Positions 1 to 8,185 of a DNA stretch of 64,000 bases are shown here, piece by piece. The stretch's first letter is position 1. Each line of letters begins with the position of its first letter. The notes under the pieces were generated by a model. It did no database searches. It was not told the DNA's origin and was given only the letters and a program-made list of their open reading frames with translations. The position numbers and the translations under genes were made by a program. Origin of the DNA: Curtobacterium sp. MCBA15_012 (lineage in GTDB: Bacteria; Actinomycetota; Actinomycetes; Actinomycetales; Microbacteriaceae); assembly GCF_001864935.2 (NCBI RefSeq), contig NZ_CP126267.1:1860001-1924000 (forward strand), written 5' to 3'.

Positions 1-64
1 CGCCCGGCACGTCCGCATCGCCGGCACCGCCGGGCACGGCGTCCCCGCCCTCCACGGCGCTCAC
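1..64 (-). CDS. possible 5' end of a downstream gene (partial)
   Basis: A GTG at 64 overlaps the TGA of the alcohol dehydrogenase gene in a GTGA arrangement, and the frame stays open to the window edge (21 codons, beginning V-S-A-V-E-G-G-D). GTGA overlaps are common in this window between co-transcribed genes, which is the main support. The visible peptide is Gly/Ala/Pro-rich and cannot be assigned to a family. It could equally be a chance open frame in high-GC DNA. Confidence 0.35.
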   Translation of the reverse strand, partial: MSAVEGGDAVPGGAGDADVPG

Positions 65-1200
65 GGGACGATCACCGTCTTGATGCAGCCGTCGAGCTTC
101 GCCGAGAACAGGTGGTACGCCTCGTCGATGTGCTCGAGCGGGATCCGGTGCGTGATGATCTCGCTCGGCGTGATGTGGCCCGCCTGGATGTGCTCGAGCA
201 GCCGCGGCCACTGCCGCTTCACGGGTGCCTGGTTCATGTGGATCGTCACGCCCTTGTTCATCGCGTCCCCGAACTTGACCGCGTTCGGGATCGGGCCGTA
301 GGCGCCCATCGCGGACACGGTGCCGCCCTTCCGGACGCCGTCGATCGCCCAGTTGAGGGCGACCGGCGAGCCGCCCTGCAGCTTCAGCTTCGCCGAGGTC
401 ACGTGCTGCAGGAAGTTGCCGTCCGCCTCGGCACCGACGGCGTCGATCACGCTGTCGGCACCCAGGTAGTCCGTCTGCTTCTTCATCTCGACCACGACGT
501 CGTCGACCTCGGCGAAGTTGATCGTCTCGGCGTGGGCGAACGTCCGCGCCTTCTCGAGGCGGTACTCGAACTGGTCGACGACGATCACGCGGCCAGCGCC
601 CATGAACCACGCCGACTTCGCCGCGTACAGGCCGACCGGCCCGGCGCCGAGCACGACGACGGTGTCGCCCTGCCGGATCGATGCGAGCTGCGCCCCGAAG
701 TACCCGGTGCCGAGCGCGTCCGTCATCATCAGGGCGTCGTCGGGGTCGAGCCACTCGGGGATCACCTGCGGCCCCACGTCGGCGAACGGCACGCGGACCC
801 GTTCGGCCTGCCCGCCGTCGTACCCACCCGTCGTGTGCGAGTACCCGAAGATGCCGCCGACCGCGGTCGCGTTCGGGTTCACGTTGTGGCAGTTCGTGTA
901 CAGACCGCGGGCGCAGAACCAGCAGCTCCCACAGGACACGTGGAACGGGACCATCACCCGGTCGCCGACGTCCAGGCTGCGGACCGACGGCCCGACCTGC
1001 TCGACGACCCCGATGAACTCGTGGCCGAACGTGTGACCGACCCTCGTGTCCGGCATCATGCCGTGGTACAGGTGCAGGTCGGACCCGCAGATCGCCGCCC
1101 GCTCGACACGGACGATCGCGTCGTTCGGGTGCTCGATCCGCGGGTCGGGCTTCTCCTCGACACGGACCCGGTAGGGCCCGCGGTACGTCATGGCGCGCAT
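61..1200 (-). CDS. zinc-dependent alcohol dehydrogenase (formaldehyde dehydrogenase-like MDR family)
   Basis: Medium-chain, NAD(P)-dependent dehydrogenase of 379 residues. Catalytic zinc ligands are visible as Cys38 and the GHE triplet at 59-61. The structural zinc loop has Cys90, Cys93, Cys96 and Cys104. The Rossmann loop VVVLGAGPVGLYA lies at about 181-193. The long central region with a DAVGAEADG motif resembles glutathione-independent formaldehyde dehydrogenases, so an aldehyde or alcohol substrate is likely, but which one cannot be read from sequence. The frame is open further upstream, but conserved sequence begins at MRAMTYRGPY; ATG1200 follows a GAGAGGAG Shine-Dalgarno and ATG1191 is an alternative. 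The upstream gene on the same strand ends at 1388, with a palindrome between them. Confidence 0.9.
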   Translation of the reverse strand: MRAMTYRGPYRVRVEEKPDPRIEHPNDAIVRVERAAICGSDLHLYHGMMPDTRVGHTFGHEFIGVVEQVGPSVRSLDVGDRVMVPFHVSCGSCWFCARGLYTNCHNVNPNATAVGGIFGYSHTTGGYDGGQAERVRVPFADVGPQVIPEWLDPDDALMMTDALGTGYFGAQLASIRQGDTVVVLGAGPVGLYAAKSAWFMGAGRVIVVDQFEYRLEKARTFAHAETINFAEVDDVVVEMKKQTDYLGADSVIDAVGAEADGNFLQHVTSAKLKLQGGSPVALNWAIDGVRKGGTVSAMGAYGPIPNAVKFGDAMNKGVTIHMNQAPVKRQWPRLLEHIQAGHITPSEIITHRIPLEHIDEAYHLFSAKLDGCIKTVIVP

Positions 1201-1328
1201 GCGCGCTCCTCTCGCTCGTGCGGCCCACGCTCGTGGCCGGTGCGTGGGAGCCGGTCCAGGACCGCGTGCAACGACCAAACGCCGTCCGCGCGGCACGTGC
1301 CCGCCAGCGGATCGCGCGGCGACCGGAC

Positions 1329-1376
1329 GACGGACGGGAGGCCCGGTGCGGGCCCGCCCCGTGCCTCCCGTCCGTC
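1329..1376. repeat. intergenic palindrome, copy 1
   Basis: Inverted repeat with 14-bp perfect outer arms (1329-1342 and 1363-1376) and an imperfect GC-rich centre. It starts 11 nt after the stop of the CCA-family gene. It matches the GGACGGGAGG...CCTCCCGTCC family found at about ten places in this window. There is no T-run after the stem, so if it terminates transcription it does so as a U-less hairpin. Confidence 0.8.
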
Positions 1377-1387
1377 CCCGGTCGCCG

Positions 1388-2881
1388 TCAGCGCTCGGCG
1401 ATGTGCGCGGCCAGCCACCTGCGGGCGCCGTCGACGTCGTCGAAGACGCCGTCGTCCTGCGCGGCCGTCGCCGCGTCGAGCACCGCCCGGAACGCGGGCC
1501 CCGGAGCGAGCCCGGCGTCGAGCAGGTCACGCCCGGTGAGCAGCGGCGTGCGGCGTCCGAGGACCGCGTCGCTCGTCAGCACCCGGAGCCACCGCGCGAC
1601 GGGGTCCGGCAGCCTCGTGCTCGACGTGCTCGACGTGCTCGTGCCGACGCCCTGCGGGACGCCGCAGGTGCTCCCACGCCCGTGCACGTCGGCCGCGCAG
1701 ACCCGCGCCCACGCGTCGACGTCGGCCCGCGTCCCACCGAGGCGACGGAGCAGGCGACGCGCCGCCGGCACCGTCGGGGCGGCCCCGCCGGTCGAGTGCG
1801 GCACCATGTGCTCGCGGACGATCCGGGCGATGCGCTCGGTGACGGACCGCGGTGCCCCGACGCGACGGAGCAGCGCGCGGGCCGCCTCGGCACCGGTGAC
1901 CTCGTGGCCGAGGCTCCGGATCCGCCGTCGCCCGTCCTCGTCGACGACCTGCGTCCCGTCGCCGGCCTTGCCGAGGTCGTGCAGGACCGCGCCGAGCACG
2001 GCGACCACGCGGTCCTCGCCGGTGACCCCGTCGGCGGTGCAGGCACGAGCGGCAGCGTCGCCCGCGAGCCCGAGGTGGACGTGCACCGGACCCTCGGGGT
2101 GCCAGGACGGGTCCTGCGGGACGTCCCGGACCGCCGCGAGCTCGGGCAGGTGCCGCTCCCAGTCGACCGCGTGCAGGACCTCGAGCGCCGCTGCGACGTG
2201 GTCGCCGGACGCGAGCCGGCGGAGCTCCGGCCAGACCCGGTCGGGTGCGATCTCGGTCCAGCGGTCGCTCGTGCGCCGCGCGAGGGCGACCGTGTCGGGG
2301 TGCACGACGAAGCCGTACCGCGCGACCAGCTGCACCGCGCGGAGCACCCGGAGCGGGTCCTCGACGAACCGGTCGGACGTGTGCCGGAGGACACCGGACC
2401 GGACGTCCTCGAGGCCGCCGTGCGCGTCGAGCAGGACGTCCTCGTGCGGGTCCCACGCGACGGCGTCGACCGTGAAGTCGCGGCGTGCCGAGGCGTCCCG
2501 GAAGCCCGTGTCGGGCTCGAGTGCAGCGGGGACGACCGCGACGTCGACCTGGGTACCGTCGAGCGCGACCTTGCACACCTCGAACCGGGCTCCGGCGCGG
2601 ACGACGGATGCGCCGACCTCCCGGAGCGCCGCGACGACCCGGTCGACGCCGTGCCCCGTGTGGAGCTCCACGTCGAGGTCCCCGGCGGCCGTCCCCGGCA
2701 CCGGACGTCCGGCCTCGCGGAGCAGGGCGTCGCGGACGGTCCCGCCCACGACGAGCGGGCGGCCGAGCGGGTGCAGGGCGTCGAGCACGGTCCGTGCGCC
2801 GGGCATCGACGTGACCGTGCGGTGCAGGTGGTCCGGTGCGGGGCGACGGACGACGGGCGTGGTGGGCGGTTCGGGGTTCAC
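1388..2881 (-). CDS. CCA tRNA nucleotidyltransferase / poly(A) polymerase family protein with HD domain
   Basis: The 497-residue protein starts at GTG2881, which has a GGAGG Shine-Dalgarno 7 nt upstream; an internal ATG at 2806 has none. The N-terminal nucleotidyltransferase head shows VVGGTVRDALL and the acidic GDLDVELHT motif. The RRDFTVDAVAWDP and EDPLRVLRAVQL motifs follow, as in class II CCA-adding enzymes. A C-terminal HD phosphohydrolase segment has HDLGKAGDG and the later HE and REH residues. These suggest tRNA 3'-end maturation or repair, or RNA polyadenylation. A Ser/Thr-rich stretch (about 420-430) looks like a flexible insert. Family membership is firm; whether this is the only CCA enzyme of the cell is unknown. 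Confidence 0.85.
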   Translation of the reverse strand: MNPEPPTTPVVRRPAPDHLHRTVTSMPGARTVLDALHPLGRPLVVGGTVRDALLREAGRPVPGTAAGDLDVELHTGHGVDRVVAALREVGASVVRAGARFEVCKVALDGTQVDVAVVPAALEPDTGFRDASARRDFTVDAVAWDPHEDVLLDAHGGLEDVRSGVLRHTSDRFVEDPLRVLRAVQLVARYGFVVHPDTVALARRTSDRWTEIAPDRVWPELRRLASGDHVAAALEVLHAVDWERHLPELAAVRDVPQDPSWHPEGPVHVHLGLAGDAAARACTADGVTGEDRVVAVLGAVLHDLGKAGDGTQVVDEDGRRRIRSLGHEVTGAEAARALLRRVGAPRSVTERIARIVREHMVPHSTGGAAPTVPAARRLLRRLGGTRADVDAWARVCAADVHGRGSTCGVPQGVGTSTSSTSSTRLPDPVARWLRVLTSDAVLGRRTPLLTGRDLLDAGLAPGPAFRAVLDAATAAQDDGVFDDVDGARRWLAAHIAER

Positions 2882-3027
2882 GTGGACACCTCCGGGACCT
2901 CGGCCGCGCGCGGCGAGGGAGTCAGTCTGCCGCACGCGCGCGCCGTGCGCGACCCGACGCGCGCCGGGCCCGGACCGGTCCGCGCGTGGCACTGCCCGAC
3001 CCGGCCCCGGCCCGGCGGGCGAGCACG

Positions 3028-3075
3028 GACGGACGGGAGGCGCGGTGCCGACCGGCACCGCGCCTCCCGTCCGTC
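3028..3075. repeat. intergenic palindrome, copy 2 (23-bp perfect stem)
   Basis: Arms 3028-3050 and 3053-3075 are perfect reverse complements separated by only AC. The element lies 44 nt beyond the ndh stop and about 150 nt upstream of the CCA-family gene start. It is the same sequence family as the copies at 40132, 42779, 58418 and 62741, differing at the centre (CCGACCGG instead of CCAGCTGG). Confidence 0.9.
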
Positions 3076-3118
3076 GTCCGGTCGCGTCCACGGGACGCGA
3101 CCGGCAGGGGGTCCTGCG

Positions 3119-4447
3119 TCAGCTCTTCGACGCCTCGACGAAGGTGCGACGCGGGTCGGTCTCCTTGATGAGCGAGGTCGCGTCGCGGCCCGAGACCGCG
3201 CCCGTGACCCAGCCGATCACGATGCGGACCTTGCGGTTCAGCGTCGGCATCGCGTACACGTGGTACGCGCGGTGGGCGAGCCACGCGAACAGGTTCGTCA
3301 TCTTGACGCCCTTGATGTTCGCGGCGCCCTTCGCGACACCGTACGAGGCGACCGTGCCGATGGACGGGTGGCGGTACTCCTCGAGCGGCTTGCCGGTGAT
3401 CGTGGCGACCACGTTGTCGGCGGCGACGACGGCCTGACGGACGGCGTTCTGCGCGTTCGGCGGGTAGTACGCCGGCTGCTTCTCGGCGGTCAGGTCGGGG
3501 ACCTGGGCGACGTCACCGAGACCCCAGGCGCCCGGGACGACCTCGTGGGTGTCCTCGGCCTCGACCTGGAGCTTGGCGTTCGCGGCGAGGTGGCCCTTCG
3601 GACCGCGCGGCAGGTCGGTCGCGTCGAGGAGCGGGTTCGGCTTGACGCCGGCCGTCCAGACGAGCAGGCCGGTCGCGAACTCGTCGCCGTCGGACAGCTT
3701 GACGACGCCGCCCTCGCAGCTCGGCATGGTGGTCTTCAGGCGCACGTCGATGCCGCGGGCACGGAGCGACTCGAGCGTCCACTTGGACAGCTCCGGGCCG
3801 ACCTCGGGCGCGACGCGGTCGAGCGCGTCGATGAGGACCCAGCGCGGCTGCTCGCCGGCGAGCGACGGGTACGTCTTGATGGCGGCCTGGGACACGTCGA
3901 AGAGCTCACCGATCGCCTCGACGCCGGTGTAGCCGCCGCCGATGAAGATGCTCGTGAGCAGCCGGCGACGCTCGTCCTCGTCGCGGGTGGCAGCCGCCTT
4001 GGCGATGTTGTCGAGGAGCTTGGCGCGCACGTAGGCGGCCTCCTCCACGGTCTTGAAGCCGACGCCGACCTCGTCGAGGCCCGGGGTCGGGAAGGTGCGT
4101 GTGACCGAGCCGAGCGCGACGACGAGCTGGTCGTAGCCGAGCGTGCGGTCGTCGCCGCCGGCGGTGGCGATCGAGACGGTCTTGTCCTTCGACGAGATCC
4201 CGGTGACCTTGCCCTGGATGACGCGGGTCTTCTTCAGCGCGCGACGCAGCTCGAAGGTGACGTCCTTCGGCGCGATGTGGCCGCCGGCGACCTCGGGCAG
4301 GAACGGCAGGTACGTGTAGTACGTGTTCTGGTCCACCAGCGTGATGCGCATCGGCACGGTCGCTGCGTGCTTCTGCAGCTGCTTGACCGTGGTGTAGCCG
4401 GCGGAGCCGCCGCCGAGGACGAGGACGTGGGGGATGGAGTCTGCCAT
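3119..4447 (-). CDS. ndh: type II NADH:quinone oxidoreductase (NDH-2)
   Basis: FAD-dependent, non-proton-pumping NADH dehydrogenase feeding electrons to the membrane quinone pool; 442 residues, normal for the family. The N-terminal FAD dinucleotide motif LVLGGGSAGYTTVK is at about 9-22. A second Rossmann motif IFIGGGYTGVEAIGEL marks the NADH site in the middle, and a GLGDVAQVPD motif near 305-315 contacts FAD. The C-terminal segment carries the hydrophobic/aromatic stretch (TNLFAWLAHRAYHVYAMPT) typical of peripheral membrane attachment. ATG4447 is preceded by no good Shine-Dalgarno, but TAGACC sits 6 nt upstream, compatible with a leaderless message. Confidence 0.93.
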   Translation of the reverse strand: MADSIPHVLVLGGGSAGYTTVKQLQKHAATVPMRITLVDQNTYYTYLPFLPEVAGGHIAPKDVTFELRRALKKTRVIQGKVTGISSKDKTVSIATAGGDDRTLGYDQLVVALGSVTRTFPTPGLDEVGVGFKTVEEAAYVRAKLLDNIAKAAATRDEDERRRLLTSIFIGGGYTGVEAIGELFDVSQAAIKTYPSLAGEQPRWVLIDALDRVAPEVGPELSKWTLESLRARGIDVRLKTTMPSCEGGVVKLSDGDEFATGLLVWTAGVKPNPLLDATDLPRGPKGHLAANAKLQVEAEDTHEVVPGAWGLGDVAQVPDLTAEKQPAYYPPNAQNAVRQAVVAADNVVATITGKPLEEYRHPSIGTVASYGVAKGAANIKGVKMTNLFAWLAHRAYHVYAMPTLNRKVRIVIGWVTGAVSGRDATSLIKETDPRRTFVEASKS

Positions 4448-4489
4448 GGGTCCGGTCTACCGGAAGAACCCTGGTCGCGTCACCCAGCC

Positions 4490-4588
4490 GCGCCGCACCG
4501 TCCGCCGAGCGTCGGCCGATCCGCGCCGCACCGTCCGCCGAGCGTCGGCCGATCCGCGCCGCACCGTCCGCCGAGCGTCGGCGGATCC
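4490..4588. repeat. three tandem 33-nt repeats upstream of ndh
   Basis: Units at 4490-4522, 4523-4555 and 4556-4588 are identical except for one C/G change near the end of the third. The next 33 nt (4589-4621) look like a degenerate fourth copy. Each unit contains the inverted pair CCGCCGAGCGTCGG. The array lies 43 nt upstream of the ndh start codon, between ndh and the small ORF at 4640, both on the minus strand. No open frame in it looks genuine. Confidence 0.9.
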
Positions 4589-4639
4589 GGGCGGTGCCCT
4601 CCGTCACGCGTCGGCGTGATCGGACCCTGCCGGTGCCGG

Positions 4640-4849
4640 TCAGCGCCGCAGCGGGCGGTCCTGGAGCCGCCACCACGCCGTCTCGGCGAGCTCGACGCCG
4701 GTGTACACGCCGTGCGGGGTGCGCCGGGCCTCGGTGAGCGAGAACCGCCGCAGCCGGTAGCCGCCGCCGAACCGGTCGATGATCGCCTCGGGCGACGACT
4801 CCGGCGTGCGACGGACGAGCCAGGTGCGGTCGTCGACGGGGTCGATCAC
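4640..4849 (-). CDS. small conserved-looking hypothetical protein (69 aa)
   Basis: Starts at GTG4849, 10 nt after the stop of the helicase gene (the stop spans 4860-4862), and ends with TGA at 4640. The protein reads VIDPVDDRTWLVRR near its start and ends in LQDRPLRR. It has an ordinary mix of charged and aromatic residues (FGGGYRLRRFSL, TAWWRLQDR), unlike the Arg/Pro-rich shadows common here. No signal peptide or membrane segment is seen. Close spacing suggests it is the third gene of a dinB-helicase operon. I do not recognise a family. Confidence 0.65.
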   Translation of the reverse strand: MIDPVDDRTWLVRRTPESSPEAIIDRFGGGYRLRRFSLTEARRTPHGVYTGVELAETAWWRLQDRPLRR

Positions 4850-4859
4850 GCGCGGACGC

Positions 4860-6827
4860 TCACCGTCGGTTGCCGATACGGGAGCGCAGCACGTCGATGC
4901 GCTTCTGGATCTGCTCGATGCTCGCCTGCGCGACGGCCGGTCCCCCGCTGATGCGACGGAGCTCGGCGTGGATCGCGCCGTGCGGCTCGTTCGCGTGCCG
5001 GGACCAGATCGACACGAGCCGCGCGAGCTCGGTGCGCTGCTCCTTGAGCGTCTGGTACATCGGGCGGTCGGGGGCGGGCTGCTGCTTCGGCATGCCGTCC
5101 TTGGCGGTCCGGCCGCGGGAGCGCTTCGCCTGGGTCGCCTGTCGTGCCCGGAGCAGGTCGCGCACCTGGTCGGGTTCGAGCAGCCCCGGGATCCCGATGA
5201 AGTCGAGTTCCTCGAGCGAGCCGACCTCGCCGCCGGTCCCGAACTCGCCGCCGTCGTAGAGGACGCGGTCGAACGACGCCTGCGAGTCGAGCGCCTGGAA
5301 CGGCTGCACCTCGAGGAGGCTCTCGGAGGCACGGTCCTCCTTGTTCGCCTCGGCGACCATGGCGTCCTCGGGGTTGTACATCCCGTCGTCGGCGTCCTTG
5401 GGACGGTCGAGGGCGTGGTCGCGCTCGAGCTCGAGGGTCGCCGCCAGTGCCATGAGGTTCGGCACGCTCGGCAGGAACACGCTCGCGGTCTCGCCGCGGC
5501 GTCGGGCACGCACGAAGCGGCCGATCACCTGGGCGAAGAACAGCGGGGTGCTCGCGCTCGTGGCGTACACGCCGACGCAGAGCCGCGGGACGTCGACGCC
5601 CTCGGACACCATCCGGACCGCGACCATCCACCGCGAGGTGTCCTCGGCGAAGGCCTGGATCCGGCTCGAGCCGGCGGCCTCGTCGGAGAGCACCACGGTC
5701 GGCCGCTCCCCCGTGATCTGCTGCAGGATCCGGGCGTAGGCGCGCGCGGTGGTGGTGTCGGTGGCGATGACCAGACCGCCGGCGTCGGGGACCCCGCGGC
5801 GGACCTCGGTGAGGCGCTTGTCGGCGGCCGACAGCACCGCGGGCATCCACTCGCCGTCGGGCGACAGCGCCGTGCGCCAGGCCTGGGCGGTGATGTCCTT
5901 CGTCACCTGCTCGCCGAGGGACGCCGACATCTCGTCGCCCATCCGGGTCTTCCAGCGCATCTGCCCGGCGTACGCCATGAACAGCACCGGCCGGACCACG
6001 CCGTCCTTGAGCGCGCGGCCGTAGCCGTAGTTGTAATCGGAGACCGAGGTGCGGATGCCCTGCTCGTCGGGGGCGTACTGCACGAACGGGATCGGCGCGG
6101 TGTCGGAGCGGAACGGGGTCCCGGACAGCGACAGGCGGCGTGTGGCCTTGGTGAACGCCTCGCGGATGCCGTCGCCCCACGTGAGCGCGTCGCCGCCGTG
6201 GTGGACCTCGTCGAGGATCACGAGCGTGCGGCCGCCCTCGGTGATCCGCTGGTGCACCTCGGGGTTCATGCCGACCTGCGCGTAGGTGATCGCGACGCCC
6301 TGGTAGTGGCGCCCGTACATGCCGTCGCCGTTCTTGAACATCGGGTCGAGCCGGATGCCCACGCGGTCGGCGGAGTCCGCCCACTGCCGCTTGAGGTGCT
6401 CGGTCGGCGCGACGACGATGATCCGGTCGATCGTGCCGCGGGCGAGGAGCTCGGTCGCGAGCCGGAGCGCGAAGGTGGTCTTGCCGGCGCCCGGGGTCGC
6501 GGCCGCGAGGAAGTCCCGCGGCTCCTTCTCGAAGTACTTCGTGAGGGCCTCGACCTGCCAGGCGCGGAGCTTCGACGCCGTTCCCCACGCAGCACGCTCG
6601 GGGAAGGCCGGGGACAGGTGCTCGGCCGCCGCGTTGCCCGCGTTCTCGGCCTGCACGACGGCTTCCTCGTGCGGCCGGACGACCGTGTCGGCGGTGCCGT
6701 CGGCCTGCTCGGTGGGACCGTTCGCCGGACGGCCCTCGGCGCTCTCGGGGGTGTCGCCCCACAGCGTCGCGGGCTGCTGCTGGTGCTGGTGTTCCGCTGC
6801 GCTCACTCCGGGAGATCCTACCGTCAC
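4860..6827 (-). CDS. DEAD/DEAH-box superfamily 2 helicase
   Basis: ATP-dependent superfamily 2 helicase-like protein of 655 residues with a disordered Gln/Ala-rich N-terminus (first 80 or so). Walker A TPGAGKTT is at about 111-118, the DEVH box at 206-209, motif III SGTPFRSD at about 235-242, and the arginine-finger motif QVIGRFVRARR in the C-terminal half. The layout resembles type III restriction/RAD25-like helicases rather than RecQ or UvrB. GTG6827 overlaps the dinB stop as GTGA, and an AGGA lies 5-6 nt before it; GTG6806 is an alternative. Coupling to dinB suggests a role in DNA damage tolerance or repair, which is inference. Confidence 0.88.
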   Translation of the reverse strand: MTVGSPGVSAAEHQHQQQPATLWGDTPESAEGRPANGPTEQADGTADTVVRPHEEAVVQAENAGNAAAEHLSPAFPERAAWGTASKLRAWQVEALTKYFEKEPRDFLAAATPGAGKTTFALRLATELLARGTIDRIIVVAPTEHLKRQWADSADRVGIRLDPMFKNGDGMYGRHYQGVAITYAQVGMNPEVHQRITEGGRTLVILDEVHHGGDALTWGDGIREAFTKATRRLSLSGTPFRSDTAPIPFVQYAPDEQGIRTSVSDYNYGYGRALKDGVVRPVLFMAYAGQMRWKTRMGDEMSASLGEQVTKDITAQAWRTALSPDGEWMPAVLSAADKRLTEVRRGVPDAGGLVIATDTTTARAYARILQQITGERPTVVLSDEAAGSSRIQAFAEDTSRWMVAVRMVSEGVDVPRLCVGVYATSASTPLFFAQVIGRFVRARRRGETASVFLPSVPNLMALAATLELERDHALDRPKDADDGMYNPEDAMVAEANKEDRASESLLEVQPFQALDSQASFDRVLYDGGEFGTGGEVGSLEELDFIGIPGLLEPDQVRDLLRARQATQAKRSRGRTAKDGMPKQQPAPDRPMYQTLKEQRTELARLVSIWSRHANEPHGAIHAELRRISGGPAVAQASIEQIQKRIDVLRSRIGNRR

Positions 6828-8074
6828 GCCGGGTCCTGTCGGGCGTGCGGCGGCCGCTGCTCGGGCGTGCCGCGGACGAGCGACGCGGGCCGCAGCACGC
6901 CGGCGCCGAACCGCGCGGCGACCGCGTCGACGGTCGTCTCGGTGTCCCGCCACGGCGCGTCGTCGTCCCACAGTGCGTTGCTCGCGGCCGCCGGCACGAG
7001 GTTCTCGCCGCGGACCCCGATGAGCCGGATCCGGTTGCCCGGACGGTGCAGGACGTCGTACAGCTCGACCGCCTCGTGGTGCAGGCGCTTCGCCACGTCG
7101 GTGGGCTCGGCGAGCGTGCGCGACCGGGTCAGCGTGCTGAAGTCGGTGTAGCGGACCTTGAGGGCGACGGTGCGGGCCTGGACCTCGGCTCGGCGCAGGC
7201 GCACGGCCACCTTGTCGGCCAGGCGGAGCAGTTCGCGTGCGACGTCGTCGCGCTCGGTGAGGTCGCGGCCGAACGTGACCTCGTGCCCGATCGACTTCTC
7301 GCTCACGCCCGTGTCGACCACGCGCGGGTCCCGGCCCCAGGACAGGTCGTGCAGGCGCTGCCCGCCGGCCGGACCGAGGGCGGCGACGAGCGACGCCAGT
7401 GGGGTGTGTGCGAGGTCGCCGACGGTGCGGATGCCGCGGCGCTCGAGCTTCTCCTGGGTGGTGCCGCCGACGCCCCACAGCGCCGACACCGGTTGCGGGT
7501 GCAGGAACGCGACCGTGTGCTCGGCCGGCACGACGAGGAGCCCGTCCGGCTTCGCCCGGCTCGACGCGAGCTTGGCGACGAACTTCGTGGACGCGGCGCC
7601 GACCGAGCAGTGCAGGCCGGTCTCGCGGAGGACGGCGGCGCGGATCGCGGTGCCGATCTGCCACGGCGTGCCGTACAGGCGCATGGCCCCGGCGACGTCG
7701 AGGAACGCCTCGTCGATGCCGAGCTTCTCGACCCGGGGCGTGAACTCGCCGAACACGCGCATCACCGCGGCGGACTTGGCCGTGTACTTCTCGAAGTGGG
7801 GTTCGACGATGACCGCGTTCGGGCAACGACGCTTGGCGACGGCCATCGGCATCGCGGAGTTCACGCCGTACTTCCGGGCCTCGTACGTCGCGGCGGTGAC
7901 GACGGACCGGTCGGAGTCGTGGCCGACGATGACGGGCAGACCGCGGAGGTCGGGGCGGTCGAGCAGCTCGACGGAGGCGAAGAACGCGTCCATGTCGACG
8001 TGCAGCACCGTCGCCGTCACGTCGTCGACCGGTCGGTCCGAGACCAACCGGTTGCGTCCGTCCTGCTTGCTCAC
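6824..8074 (-). CDS. dinB: DNA polymerase IV (Y-family translesion polymerase)
   Basis: Error-prone lesion-bypass polymerase, 416 residues. The catalytic palm shows HVDMDAFFASVE (Asp27, Asp29) and IDEAFLD (Asp121, Glu122). YEARKYGV at about 64-71 is the finger-domain motif that contacts the incoming nucleotide. Helix-hairpin-helix and little-finger regions follow. The C-terminus after about 390 is Pro/Arg/His-rich, and I see no clear QLXLF-type clamp-binding peptide there. Starts at GTG8074 with only a weak GGCGGG upstream. The stop overlaps the helicase start, so the two are probably translationally coupled. Confidence 0.95.
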   Translation of the reverse strand: MSKQDGRNRLVSDRPVDDVTATVLHVDMDAFFASVELLDRPDLRGLPVIVGHDSDRSVVTAATYEARKYGVNSAMPMAVAKRRCPNAVIVEPHFEKYTAKSAAVMRVFGEFTPRVEKLGIDEAFLDVAGAMRLYGTPWQIGTAIRAAVLRETGLHCSVGAASTKFVAKLASSRAKPDGLLVVPAEHTVAFLHPQPVSALWGVGGTTQEKLERRGIRTVGDLAHTPLASLVAALGPAGGQRLHDLSWGRDPRVVDTGVSEKSIGHEVTFGRDLTERDDVARELLRLADKVAVRLRRAEVQARTVALKVRYTDFSTLTRSRTLAEPTDVAKRLHHEAVELYDVLHRPGNRIRLIGVRGENLVPAAASNALWDDDAPWRDTETTVDAVAARFGAGVLRPASLVRGTPEQRPPHARQDPA

Positions 8075-8185
8075 CCGCCGATGATGCCACGGGCCGCCGA
8101 CACCGCCCGTCCGCCGACGAGCGACACGGGCGCGAGGCCGGCCAGCACGCCCGCACCCCTGGCTCGTCGCCGGACGGCGGGCCCG

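Noticed and set aside
4434..4619. 61-codon plus-strand ORF over the 33-nt repeats
   Set aside because: Its peptide is just the tandem repeat read in frame (33 is a multiple of 3), and it starts within ndh on the opposite strand.
1190..4951. Very long plus-strand open frame opposite the CCA-family and ndh genes
   Set aside because: Its translation is Arg/Ala/Asp-rich without any family motif and mirrors genes with clear motifs on the other strand. Such shadows are expected at this GC content.
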